Below are positions 57,144-64,000 of a stretch of 64,000 nt of DNA, one piece after another. The first letter of the stretch is position 1. Each line of letters opens with the position of its first letter. Under the pieces are notes generated by a model, which saw only the letters and a list, made by a program, of their open reading frames with translations, had not been told where the DNA came from and made no database searches. The translations under genes were made by a program, and so were the position numbers. This DNA is from Streptomyces flavochromogenes (GTDB taxonomy: Bacteria; Actinomycetota; Actinomycetes; Streptomycetales; Streptomycetaceae), in the NCBI RefSeq assembly GCF_000717595.1, contig NZ_JNZO01000003.1, forward strand, positions 1-64,000. The letters are read 5' to 3'.

Positions 57144-57842
57144 ATGACGGATGCCCGGTCGCCCCTGCGCGCGTTGAGAGCCGCCCTGTTCGCGGTGGTG
57201 TGCGTGACGTTGGCTGCCGTGGGGCATTCGTCCATGTCTGCGCATCGACTTCCGGCACTCGCGCTGCTCGGCGCCTTCGCCGTGACGGCCGCCGCGGCGT
57301 GGGCCGCCGCGGGCAGGCGCCGGGGCGCCCCGACGATCGCGGGCACGCTGTTCGTCCTCCAGGGCGCACTGCACCTGCTCTTCTCACTGGCCGGTGCCCG
57401 GGCCGGGGACACGGGTCACCCGGCGGCGACGGCCTCGCACGACATGGCCGGCATGCACGCGATGCACGGGTCGGCGGGCTCCCACGGCGCCGTCGGCACG
57501 GCCGGCGCGCACGACATGGGCGCCGCCGCCGCGATGTCCATGGACATGACCGCCGGCATGCTCGCCGCCCACCTCCTCGCCGCACTCCTCTGCGGCCTCT
57601 GGCTGGCGCACGGCGAGGCCGCGTTCTTCACCCTCGCCCGAGCCGCCCTCGCGTACGCCTTCACCCCCCTGCGGCTGCTCTTCGCGGGCGCGCAGGTCCC
57701 CGACACGCCACGTCGCCCCGTCCGGCGGGCCCGGCGGAGCGCCCACCGCCCGCACACCGTCGTCCTCGCACACACCCTGTCCCGGCGCGGCCCGCCCCGG
57801 CTGTCCGTACTTTGCGCCACGACCCTCGGAGCACACGTCTGA
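57144..57842 (+). CDS. His/Met-rich membrane protein
   Basis: A 232-residue protein with about four hydrophobic segments (LRAALFAVVCVTLAAVGH, LPALALLGAFAVTAAAAWA, GTLFVLQGALHLLFSLAG, AGMLAAHLLAALLCGLWLA). The loop before the last helix is dense in His and Met (SHDMAGMHAMHGSAGSHGAV and AAMSMDMTAG), which is a hallmark of copper handling. The C-terminal ~50 residues are basic. It lies 51 bp before a PepSY-domain gene in the same direction, and three direct repeats lie upstream. A role in copper uptake or resistance is likely but inferred. Confidence 0.82.
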   Translation: MTDARSPLRALRAALFAVVCVTLAAVGHSSMSAHRLPALALLGAFAVTAAAAWAAAGRRRGAPTIAGTLFVLQGALHLLFSLAGARAGDTGHPAATASHDMAGMHAMHGSAGSHGAVGTAGAHDMGAAAAMSMDMTAGMLAAHLLAALLCGLWLAHGEAAFFTLARAALAYAFTPLRLLFAGAQVPDTPRRPVRRARRSAHRPHTVVLAHTLSRRGPPRLSVLCATTLGAHV

Positions 57843-57893
57843 CCCGGGGGTCCCTTCCCCCTGTCTGCACCGACTCCAAGGACAGTCACAGCG

Positions 57894-59375
57894 ATGACCA
57901 TCGACGATCCCGCACGCCCGGACACGCCCCAGGCGCCACCGTCGGAACGCACCGAGACCACCCAGGCCACCAAGACCTCACAGGCCACCACGGAGGCCCC
58001 CACCACCTCCTCCACCCCGCAGACGGCGGGAACCTGGAGCGCCCTCCGCCCCCTCGTCCTCCGCCTCCACTTCTACGCGGGCGTGCTCGTCGCCCCGTTC
58101 CTCCTCGTGGCCGCCGCGAGCGGTCTGCTCTACGCGCTCTCCTTCCAGGCCGAGAAGGTCGTGTACGCGCACGAGCTGGAGGTCCCCGTCGGCGAGACGA
58201 CCCTGCCGCTCTCCCAGCAGGTGAACATCGCCCGCAAGGTCAACCCGAACGGCACCGTCACCGCCGTCTGGCCCGGCGCCGAACCCGGCGCGACGACGCG
58301 CGTCCTGATGGCCGACCCTGACGTCCCCGAGGACACCTCACTCGCCGTCTTCGTGGACCCGTACACCGGGGACGTGCGCGGACAGCTGCCCAGCTACGGA
58401 AGCTCCGGCGCCCTCCCGCTGCGCACCTGGACCGACGGTCTGCACCGCGATCTGCACCTCGGCGAGACCGGCCGCAACTACAGCGAGCTGGCGGCGAGCT
58501 GGCTCTGGGTCATCGCACTCGGCGGCCTCCTGCTGTGGCTCGGGCGGCGCCGGAAGAACCGCCGCGCCCTGTTCGTACCCGAGGGCGGCCCTGCCTCGCG
58601 CCGCCGCACGCTGTCCTGGCACGGCTCGGTCGGCCTGTGGGCGGTGACCGGACTGGTCCTGCTGTCGGCGACGGGTCTGACCTGGTCGCGGTACGCGGGA
58701 GAGAACATCGGCGTCGTCCAGGACGGCCTCGGCGGCGCGACACCCACCCTCACGGCGACCGTCGGCGGCGCGGCCGGCGGCTCCTCGGAACACGAGGGCC
58801 ACGGCGGCGGCCACACCGGCGGCACCACCGCCCAGGGCCCGGACATCGGCCTCGACAAGGCCCTGGAGGCGGCCCGCGCGGCCGGCATCGACAGCCCGAA
58901 GATCTCGGTGATCCTGCCGAGCGAGGGCAAGGGGTACGTGGTCAAGGAGACGGACGCGCAGTTCCCGCTCCAGCTGGACTCGGTGGCGGTGAACCCGGCG
59001 GACGGCGCGGTCATCGACCAGCTCCGCTTCGCCGACTACCCGCTCCTCGCGAAGCTCACCCGGATAGGCATCGACGCGCACATGGGGGTGTTCCTGGGGC
59101 TGTTCAACCAGCTGGCCCTGGCGGTCCTGGCGCTCGCCCTGATCCTGCTGATCCTGTGGGGCTACCGCATGTGGTGGCTGCGCCGCCCGGGCCGCCCGGC
59201 GGCCCGCGGGGCCTGGCGGAAGGTCCCGGTGACGATGCTGCTCCCGCTCCTCGCGGTGACGGCCGTCGTGGCGTGGTTCGTCCCGCTGCTCGGCATCAGC
59301 CTGCTGCTGTTCCTGACCGTGGACCTCGCCCTGGGACTGGTGTCCAGGGCGAGGGGCAGGGCACGGGCGAACTGA
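57894..59375 (+). CDS. PepSY-associated transmembrane protein
   Basis: A 493-residue inner-membrane protein with a Thr/Pro/Gln-rich N-terminus (~50 residues). The first helix region is VLRLHFYAGVLVAPFLLVA, the typical start of PepSY_TM proteins (iron-regulated membrane protein type). Two PepSY domains follow (QVNIARKVNPNGTVTAVWPG and DIGLDKALEAARAAGIDSPK), separated by helices around SWLWVIALGGLLLWLGRRR. A His-rich loop (SEHEGHGGGHTGGTTAQG) sits in the exported part, and the protein ends in four helices. PepSY_TM proteins often take part in iron or copper reduction and uptake. It is probably in one operon with the His/Met-rich gene. Confidence 0.9.
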   Translation: MTIDDPARPDTPQAPPSERTETTQATKTSQATTEAPTTSSTPQTAGTWSALRPLVLRLHFYAGVLVAPFLLVAAASGLLYALSFQAEKVVYAHELEVPVGETTLPLSQQVNIARKVNPNGTVTAVWPGAEPGATTRVLMADPDVPEDTSLAVFVDPYTGDVRGQLPSYGSSGALPLRTWTDGLHRDLHLGETGRNYSELAASWLWVIALGGLLLWLGRRRKNRRALFVPEGGPASRRRTLSWHGSVGLWAVTGLVLLSATGLTWSRYAGENIGVVQDGLGGATPTLTATVGGAAGGSSEHEGHGGGHTGGTTAQGPDIGLDKALEAARAAGIDSPKISVILPSEGKGYVVKETDAQFPLQLDSVAVNPADGAVIDQLRFADYPLLAKLTRIGIDAHMGVFLGLFNQLALAVLALALILLILWGYRMWWLRRPGRPAARGAWRKVPVTMLLPLLAVTAVVAWFVPLLGISLLLFLTVDLALGLVSRARGRARAN

Positions 59376-59397
59376 CCGGGACGACCGAACCACCCGG

Positions 59398-59943
59398 TCA
59401 GGGCGTGTACTTGTAGCCGACCCGCCGCACGGTCTGGATCGTGTGGCGGTGCTCGGCGCCCAGCTTCCGCCGCAGCCGGGCCACGTGCACGTCGACGGTC
59501 CGTCCGTCACCGACGTGGCCGTACCCCCACACGGTGGTGACCAACTGGTCGCGGGTGTGGACCCGGTGGGGGTGCGCCACCAGATGGGCGAGCAACTCGA
59601 ACTCGAGATATGTCAGGTCCAGCGCCTGCCCGTCGACGACGGCGATCCGCCGGACGCCGTCGATGGCCACGGGCCCCTGGTCCTCCACCGCGGCGACGGG
59701 CGCGGGAGCGGCGACGGGCAGCCGCGGCTGCTGATCGGCCGGTACGAGCACGAGGTACCCGACCATCGGCGGCCGGCCCGGCAGCGTCGGCAGGGTGTGC
59801 GGGGGAGCGGGCAGCAGGGTGGCGCCCGGCGGCAGGAAGTCGGCGACCTGGGCGAAGTCCACGACCTCGTTGGGATCGACGGCACGCAGGCGATGACGGC
59901 CGGGACGAACGGCGGTGGGGGTGCTGTGAGCGGTCTGGGCCAT
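59398..59943 (-). CDS. Orphan winged-helix (OmpR/PhoB-type) DNA-binding protein without receiver
   Basis: A 181-residue protein starting MAQTAHSTPTAVRPGRHRL. The first ~85 residues are Pro-rich and lack a receiver domain. The C-terminal ~90 residues form a winged helix: LDLTYLEFELLAHLVAHPHR, HTRDQLVTTVWGYGHVGDGR and TVDVHVARLRRKLGAEHRH, ending in VRRVGYKYTP. Without a receiver it is probably a constitutive DNA-binding protein or responds through the Pro-rich part. It lies downstream of glnII on the same strand, behind a short possible leader ORF, and convergent to the PepSY gene. Confidence 0.9.
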   Translation of the reverse strand: MAQTAHSTPTAVRPGRHRLRAVDPNEVVDFAQVADFLPPGATLLPAPPHTLPTLPGRPPMVGYLVLVPADQQPRLPVAAPAPVAAVEDQGPVAIDGVRRIAVVDGQALDLTYLEFELLAHLVAHPHRVHTRDQLVTTVWGYGHVGDGRTVDVHVARLRRKLGAEHRHTIQTVRRVGYKYTP

Positions 59944-60049
59944 GGGAAGTCAGCTCTTTCGCGCGGAGGAACGGACGGACAGGAGTCGTTCGTCATACGT
60001 CGTTGCGCGTCGGCCGAAGGCCGTGGATCGGACCGTACCGATCGGGGCT

Positions 60050-60172
60050 TTAGAGGGCCGACGCGTTCCTCGCGCGGCAACACACCCGGTCGAAGTCGTG
60101 ATGCTGCCGGGAAGGCCAGAACGGCTCGAGGTCGTGACGACCCGTCGCGGTGTCGTTCTGTGTGATGGCCAT
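60050..60172 (-). CDS. Possible 40-residue leader peptide with Cys-Cys motif
   Basis: A short frame of 40 codons (start MAITQNDTATGRHDLEPFWP, end DFDRVCCRARNASAL) lies 106 bp upstream of the orphan winged-helix gene. It begins with ATG 60172 after a weak AGGG site. The sequence is not the usual Arg/Ala/Gly shadow, and two Cys codons in tandem near the end are reminiscent of actinobacterial Cys-type attenuation leaders. No terminator/antiterminator pair was found. It could also be a small protein or chance. Confidence 0.4.
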   Translation of the reverse strand: MAITQNDTATGRHDLEPFWPSRQHHDFDRVCCRARNASAL

Positions 60173-60320
60173 ATCCCTATTGAACCAGAAGGGAATGGCG
60201 CGGACGACCCCTTCACCGGCCAAACCCCGTGTCGTCCTTCCCACATGCCGGGAGAACGGGCCGGGTTCGTGCGCCGGGAAGAGCAGCGGATCCGGCCGGG
60301 AGGAGCCCGGCACGAACGCC

Positions 60321-60353
60321 GAGAGGCGCCCACCGGAAGGGTGGGCGCCTCTC
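60321..60353 (-). terminator. Strong hairpin terminator of glnII
   Basis: A perfect 14-bp stem (60321-60334 with 60340-60353, arm GAGAGGCGCCCACC, loop GGAAG) begins 19 bp after the glnII stop on the minus strand. The wider 59944-60371 gap contains this hairpin and the short frame at 60050-60172; the rest shows no feature. Confidence 0.9.
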
Positions 60354-60371
60354 GACGTGCAGACGTGCGGA

Positions 60372-61403
60372 TCAGACCTGGCCGGCCTTCGCGAGGGCCT
60401 CGCAGCAGGTGTCCACCAGGAGGCGGGTCACCGTGTACGGGTCCACGTTCGCGTTCGGGCGGCGGTCCTCGATGTAGCCCTTCTGGTCCTGCTCGACCTG
60501 CCACGGGATGCGGACCGAGGCGCCGCGGTCCGAGACGCCGTAGGAGTACTGGTCCCACGGGGCGGTCTCGTGCAGACCCGTCAGGCGGTCGTCGATGCCG
60601 GCGCCGTAGTTCTTGACGTGGTCGAGCGGCTTCGAGCCCTCGCCGAGGGACTCGGCGGCGGTGATGATCGCGTCGTAGCCCTCGCGCATCGCCTTCGTCG
60701 AGAAGTTGGTGTGCGCACCCGCGCCGTTCCAGTCGCCCTTCACCGGCTTCGGGTCCAGCGTCGCGGAGACGTTGAAGTCCTCGGCCGTGCGGTACAGCAG
60801 CCAGCGGGCGATCCACAGCTGGTCGGAGACCTCGAGCGGCGCCAGGGGGCCGACCTGGAACTCCCACTGGCCCGGCATGACCTCGGCGTTGATGCCGGAG
60901 ATGCCGAGACCGGCCTTGAGGCAGTTCTCCAGGTGCGCCTCGACGATCGGGCGGCCGAAGATCTCGTCCGCGCCGACGCCGCAGTAGTAGCCACCCTGGG
61001 CGGCCGGGAAGCCGTTGACCGGGAAGCCGAGCGGGCGGGTGCCCTCGAAGAAGGTGTACTCCTGCTCGATGCCGAAGATCGGCTCCTGAGCGGCGTACGT
61101 CGCGGCGACCTCGGCCAGCGCGGCACGCGTGTTGGACTCGTGCGGCGTCATGTCCGTGTTGAGGACCTCGCACAGCACCAGGACGTCGTCGCCGCCGCGG
61201 ATCGGGTCCGGGCAGACGAAGACCGGCTTGAGGACACGGTCCGAGGCGTGGCCCTTGGCCTGGTTCGTGCTGGAACCGTCGAAGCCCCAGATCGGCAGCT
61301 CGCCGAGCGTGGCGCCCCCGCCCACGATGATCTTCGTCTTCGAGCGAAGCTTCGCGGTCGGCTCGGTGCCGTCGATCCAGATGTACTCAGCCTTGAAGGT
61401 CAC
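60372..61403 (-). CDS. glnII: Glutamine synthetase type II
   Basis: A 343-residue eukaryotic-type glutamine synthetase that makes glutamine from glutamate, ammonia and ATP. I chose the GTG at 61403 (VTFKAEYIWIDGTEP) because it has GATGAGG directly upstream and gives the length known for actinomycete GlnII; the ATG 9 bp earlier would add MRP. The beta-grasp segment is WGFDGSSTNQAKGHASD. The catalytic domain contains IFGIEQEYTFF, GAGAHTNFSTKAM (with the Glu/His site) and GVSDRGASVRIPW. Unlike GSI it is not adenylylated by GlnE. A GlnR-type box lies ~100 bp upstream, so expression likely rises under nitrogen limitation. It ends in a strong terminator. Confidence 0.97.
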   Translation of the reverse strand: MTFKAEYIWIDGTEPTAKLRSKTKIIVGGGATLGELPIWGFDGSSTNQAKGHASDRVLKPVFVCPDPIRGGDDVLVLCEVLNTDMTPHESNTRAALAEVAATYAAQEPIFGIEQEYTFFEGTRPLGFPVNGFPAAQGGYYCGVGADEIFGRPIVEAHLENCLKAGLGISGINAEVMPGQWEFQVGPLAPLEVSDQLWIARWLLYRTAEDFNVSATLDPKPVKGDWNGAGAHTNFSTKAMREGYDAIITAAESLGEGSKPLDHVKNYGAGIDDRLTGLHETAPWDQYSYGVSDRGASVRIPWQVEQDQKGYIEDRRPNANVDPYTVTRLLVDTCCEALAKAGQV

Positions 61404-61503
61404 GGGCCTCATCCTTTGGGCGTGCTGCTGCGGGTGTCGCTGCGGCTCGCGGCGCTGCGAGAAGCTGCGGTGTCTGTGTCCGGTCGCAGCTTGGCAACAC
61501 GGG

Positions 61504-61541
61504 ATTTCCCGTCGGTTGCCCGAATGTGAACCCCGTGTTAC
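61504..61541 (-). promoter_or_regulatory. GlnR-type box upstream of glnII
   Basis: Read on the minus strand: GTAAC-n6-TTCAC-n6-GCAAC-n6-GAAAT. All four elements are at the 6-bp spacing of the actinomycete GlnR consensus (gTnAC-n6-GAAAC twice). The first and last elements match well and the two middle ones partly. It lies 100-138 bp before the glnII start. The intergenic space is only 138 bp and the box reaches the end of the next gene. Confidence 0.8.
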
Positions 61542-62762
61542 TCAGCCTTCCTGATTTTCGCGAAGCCGCTGTGCGACGGCGTGCGTGTCCAGGAGCGAGC
61601 CGAGACCCGCGCTCCGGACACGCCGTACGACCTCCGCGTACGAGGTCCCCAGAGCCTCCGCGGTCCGCCCCAGGTGCCAGTCGCAGTCGGCCAGCCGCCG
61701 CAGCAGGTACCCCTTCCGGATCTGGTTCTCCGAGAGCCGGAACGTCTTCAGATAGGCCGTCCGTCCCTTGTGGTCGGTGATCAGCTCCCCGATGTGCTGC
61801 TCCCGCCCGCCCCGCTCGAACGGCGGCATGAACCGGTACAGATCGAACGGCCCGGCCCGGTAGGCCCGCTCGAAGGCGTACGAGGTCTCCAGGAGGTCCC
61901 GCGCCATGATCCCGTCGTGCGCCACGGCCCAGGCCCGCTCCTGCTCCCGCGCCGCCGCCCGCAGGTCCGCGAGGGTACGGATGCCACCGGCGCCGTCCCG
62001 GATCCGTGCCGTGAACTCGGGCACCGGGCCGCCGTAGTACGCGTACTGGTGGACCAGCTCCCCGTACAGGTCCTCGACGAGCGTCGGGTGCAGCAGGCGG
62101 TAGTCGTCCGGGTGCGGCACCACGAAGGCCGCGGCCAGCGCGTCGGCCACGTACAGGAGCAGCCCGCACTGGCCCGGGTGGACCTCGAAGATCCGCAGCG
62201 CCTCCGTGAGCCCGGGCACGCTCCACCCCGCGTACGCCGCCTCGGCACGCGGCGAGAGGCCGTGCCGGACCGCCTCGCGGGACCACTCGTCCCAGACGAT
62301 CGAAGGACCGCCGAAGTGCAGCGCGAGATAGCCCTCCAGGGCGAGGTGCAGCGGCAGGAAACGGAGCCGTGACTCGGCGCGCCCGTCCTTGTCGCGCCGT
62401 CGCTTGGCCATCCGGTGGATCCGGCGGACGGGCACGCAGTCCGGCGCCTCGTCGCGCCCACCGTTGCCGCGCGTGCCGCCTCCGCCACCGAGCCGGGTCC
62501 CGTACGCGGCGGACTCCCGGCGCGCCCCCGGCGCCGGGGCCGGCTCGGACGCCGCCCCCGTCCAGTCGGCGACGAACCCGTGCGGGATGTACGAGGTGTA
62601 GGTGGCGCGGTCGGGCAGGTCCACCGCGCCGAGGCCGTCGTACATCTCCCGGTGCAGCCGCAGCCCGGGAACCGGCTCGGCCCGCACCAGCGGCACCAGC
62701 CGGACCCCGCCCCATACCTGGGCGGGGCGGACGTCGAGCCCGGTCAGATCGATCAGGGTCAT
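61542..62762 (-). CDS. Uncharacterised protein paired with vWA-domain protein
   Basis: A 406-residue cytoplasmic protein starting MTLIDLTGLDVRPAQVWGGV, a start chosen because ATG 62762 overlaps the stop of the upstream vWA gene (ATGA). The N-terminus has a strand-rich stretch (VRLVPLVRAEPVPGLRLHRE) similar to the ARPP-type fold seen next to TROVE/vWA genes in actinobacteria, then a Gly-rich loop and a mostly helical middle (LPLHLALEGYLALHFGGPSI). A helix-turn-helix-like segment closes the protein (LGTSYAEVVRRVRSAGLGSL, preceded by LLRRLADCDWHLGRTAEA). Family assignment is tentative. It ends just before the GlnR box of glnII. Confidence 0.65.
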   Translation of the reverse strand: MTLIDLTGLDVRPAQVWGGVRLVPLVRAEPVPGLRLHREMYDGLGAVDLPDRATYTSYIPHGFVADWTGAASEPAPAPGARRESAAYGTRLGGGGGTRGNGGRDEAPDCVPVRRIHRMAKRRRDKDGRAESRLRFLPLHLALEGYLALHFGGPSIVWDEWSREAVRHGLSPRAEAAYAGWSVPGLTEALRIFEVHPGQCGLLLYVADALAAAFVVPHPDDYRLLHPTLVEDLYGELVHQYAYYGGPVPEFTARIRDGAGGIRTLADLRAAAREQERAWAVAHDGIMARDLLETSYAFERAYRAGPFDLYRFMPPFERGGREQHIGELITDHKGRTAYLKTFRLSENQIRKGYLLRRLADCDWHLGRTAEALGTSYAEVVRRVRSAGLGSLLDTHAVAQRLRENQEG

Positions 62763-64000
62763 GCCCGGCCCCCTTCCTCCGCCGCCTTCAGGAACAGCTC
62801 CACCCGCCGGTCCAGATAGGCCCGCAGCTCCGCGAACCCCGTCCGCCCCTCGGCGAACTGCGCGATCTCCACCAGCGCCGCCAGGTCCTCCGCGTCCCGG
62901 ATGCCGGCGGCCGGCACGCTCGGGGCGAGCCTGCGTACGTCGAAACCCTGCGCGTCGTATACGGGGTTCAGGTGCACCACGCTCGTCCGGCGCTCCGGAT
63001 CCAGCCGCGACCGCCACACCCGCAGCACCTCGCCCGCGAGCCCCGGCGGTGCGTTGTCCCAGCCGTCCGAGACGATCACGAGCCGGTCCGGTCCGGTCTC
63101 CAGACCGTCCAGGATCCGCAGGCCCAGCGGAGTCGGCCCGTACGGCCGGACGAGCAGCGGGTCGTCGCCGCCCGATGTCCAGAGCGGGGTGTACGCCCCC
63201 GGCGCCGCGAGCGCCTCCAGGAGGTGGTGGCAGCCGAGCGCGACGGCCAGCGGGCGCCGCCGTTTCACCGCCGAACCCGAGGAGGAGAAGCTGTCGTCGA
63301 GTACGGCCGTCACCCGCCCCCAGCTCCCCGCGTACGGCCCCGCGGCGCGCCGGGCCGCGGCCCGCAGGGCGCCCGTCAGCTCGGCCCGCCGCTCCACGCG
63401 TTCCCCGAACGGCAGCGAGAGGACGTACAGGGCGAGCCGGGTCAGCGGCATCACGGACAGATCGGCGGCCCGCTCGGTCCTGAGCTGTTCGAGCCGGGTC
63501 ATCCGGGGTGCGATCCGCTCCAGGAACACCGCGCGCGGCACGCCGTGCCTGGCGGCGAAACCCTCGGCGACGGTGAACGGCAGTTCGTACAGCGCGCCCT
63601 GCTCGTAGCGGGCGCGGCGGAACGCGTCGAGCGTCGGGTTCTCGTACCGGACCCGGCTTCCCGGCGCGAAGAGGAAGTCACCGGTCTCGGGGTCGGGCAG
63701 CCGCCCGTGGACGTGCCGGAGGGTGGCCTTCAGACCGCTCCGGTACTTCACCGCGTCCAGGGCGGGATCGGGGCGGGCCGCGAGCCACGCGCGCACGATC
63801 GCGCGCGTACGCCGGTTGTTGACCCCGGCGGCGCGCAGCGTACGGAACAGCCGGTAGACCCGCTGCGGCGGCAGCAGCGCGAGCCGCGCCCCGATCAGCC
63901 GCCCCTCGGCACGCTTCTCCTCGGGGCCGCCCGCCTCGTCGGCGGTGCGCAGGAGCTGCTCGACGACGAGGGCGGCGTTGTGGTGGTTGATGTCGAGCGC
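62759..64000 (-). CDS. vWA-domain protein, TROVE/Ro60-like (5' end outside window)
   Basis: Only the C-terminal 413 residues are visible; the frame is open to the window edge. The first part is a helical repeat region (RTLRAAGVNNRRTRAIVRAW, PFTVAEGFAARHGVPRAVFL), of the kind that binds RNA in TROVE/Ro60 proteins. A von Willebrand A domain follows with a MIDAS motif AVLDDSFSSSGS (D-x-S-x-S) and LVIVSDGWDNAPPG. The C-terminus (YLDRRVELFLKAAEEGGRA) is a helix. The gene couples to the following uncharacterised gene by a 4-bp overlap, so the two are a unit. RNA binding is inferred from the fold only. Confidence 0.75.
   Translation of the reverse strand, partial: ALDINHHNAALVVEQLLRTADEAGGPEEKRAEGRLIGARLALLPPQRVYRLFRTLRAAGVNNRRTRAIVRAWLAARPDPALDAVKYRSGLKATLRHVHGRLPDPETGDFLFAPGSRVRYENPTLDAFRRARYEQGALYELPFTVAEGFAARHGVPRAVFLERIAPRMTRLEQLRTERAADLSVMPLTRLALYVLSLPFGERVERRAELTGALRAAARRAAGPYAGSWGRVTAVLDDSFSSSGSAVKRRRPLAVALGCHHLLEALAAPGAYTPLWTSGGDDPLLVRPYGPTPLGLRILDGLETGPDRLVIVSDGWDNAPPGLAGEVLRVWRSRLDPERRTSVVHLNPVYDAQGFDVRRLAPSVPAAGIRDAEDLAALVEIAQFAEGRTGFAELRAYLDRRVELFLKAAEEGGRA

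Overview
The window is a high-GC chromosomal segment whose gene content points to Streptomyces: many GTG starts, ATGA/GTGA stop-start couplings, GC-rich third positions, Sec and Tat exported hydrolases, an AfsR-type regulator, both a type I-like and a type II glutamine synthetase with GlnE nearby, and a MalR/malEFG locus. From general knowledge of Streptomyces genomes, the combination panB, nadE, glnA2, glnE, malR-malEFG, amylase/pullulanase and glnII marks conserved core chromosome rather than an arm or a plasmid. No rRNA, tRNA, complete insertion sequence or CRISPR array was recognised.

Layout. 1-7.1 kb: the C-terminal part of an AfsR/SARP-like regulator, a DrrAB-type ABC exporter, panB, and a 14-helix MFS exporter with its TetR regulator and a perfect palindromic operator. 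7.3-13.6 kb: a membrane-anchored phosphodiesterase-fold protein, a second MFS exporter, nadE (NAD synthesis), a DUF998 membrane protein, an alpha/beta hydrolase and a two-CBS protein. 13.7-17.3 kb: a DUF305/DUF3105/small membrane protein cluster and a glnA2-type glutamine synthetase with a strong terminator. 17.3-19.6 kb: a decayed integrative element carrying a frameshifted, C-terminally truncated tyrosine recombinase. 19.8-25.1 kb: a secreted ricin-type lectin, small enzymes (GNAT, GGCT-like, VOC, PPOX), a 16/17-bp tandem repeat array and a large exported PIG-L deacetylase. 25.4-33.2 kb: glnE, a TetR with an APC permease and amidohydrolase operon, and a PAP2 protein. 33.3-48 kb: a complete starch and maltodextrin system. 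48-56.9 kb: accessory enzymes including a diiron-protein/ferredoxin-reductase pair and a sigma-like membrane protein. 57-59.9 kb: a His/Met-rich membrane protein with a PepSY protein and an orphan winged-helix regulator. 60-61.5 kb: glnII with terminator and GlnR-type box. 61.5-64 kb: an uncharacterised gene paired with a vWA-domain protein that runs out of the window.

How the genes work together. The starch block is coherent. A secreted alpha-amylase with a CBM20 and a 1766-residue secreted protein with two GH13 catalytic units break down starch and branched dextrins. MalE-MalF-MalG imports the malto-oligosaccharides, using an ATPase that is not encoded here (in Streptomyces the shared MsiK). 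AglA-type glucosidase hydrolyses them inside the cell. Two closely related LacI proteins and (C/G)TTGC-n11-GCAA(G/C) sites in front of malE and the amylase gene suggest joint control. The nitrogen genes (glnA2, glnE, glnII) lie within 46 kb but in separate transcription units.

Six convergent gene pairs overlap at their 3' ends, which is noteworthy. The best candidates for something undescribed are the diiron/reductase pair, the vWA gene pair at the right edge, the sigma-like membrane protein, and a possible Cys-Cys leader peptide before the orphan winged-helix regulator.
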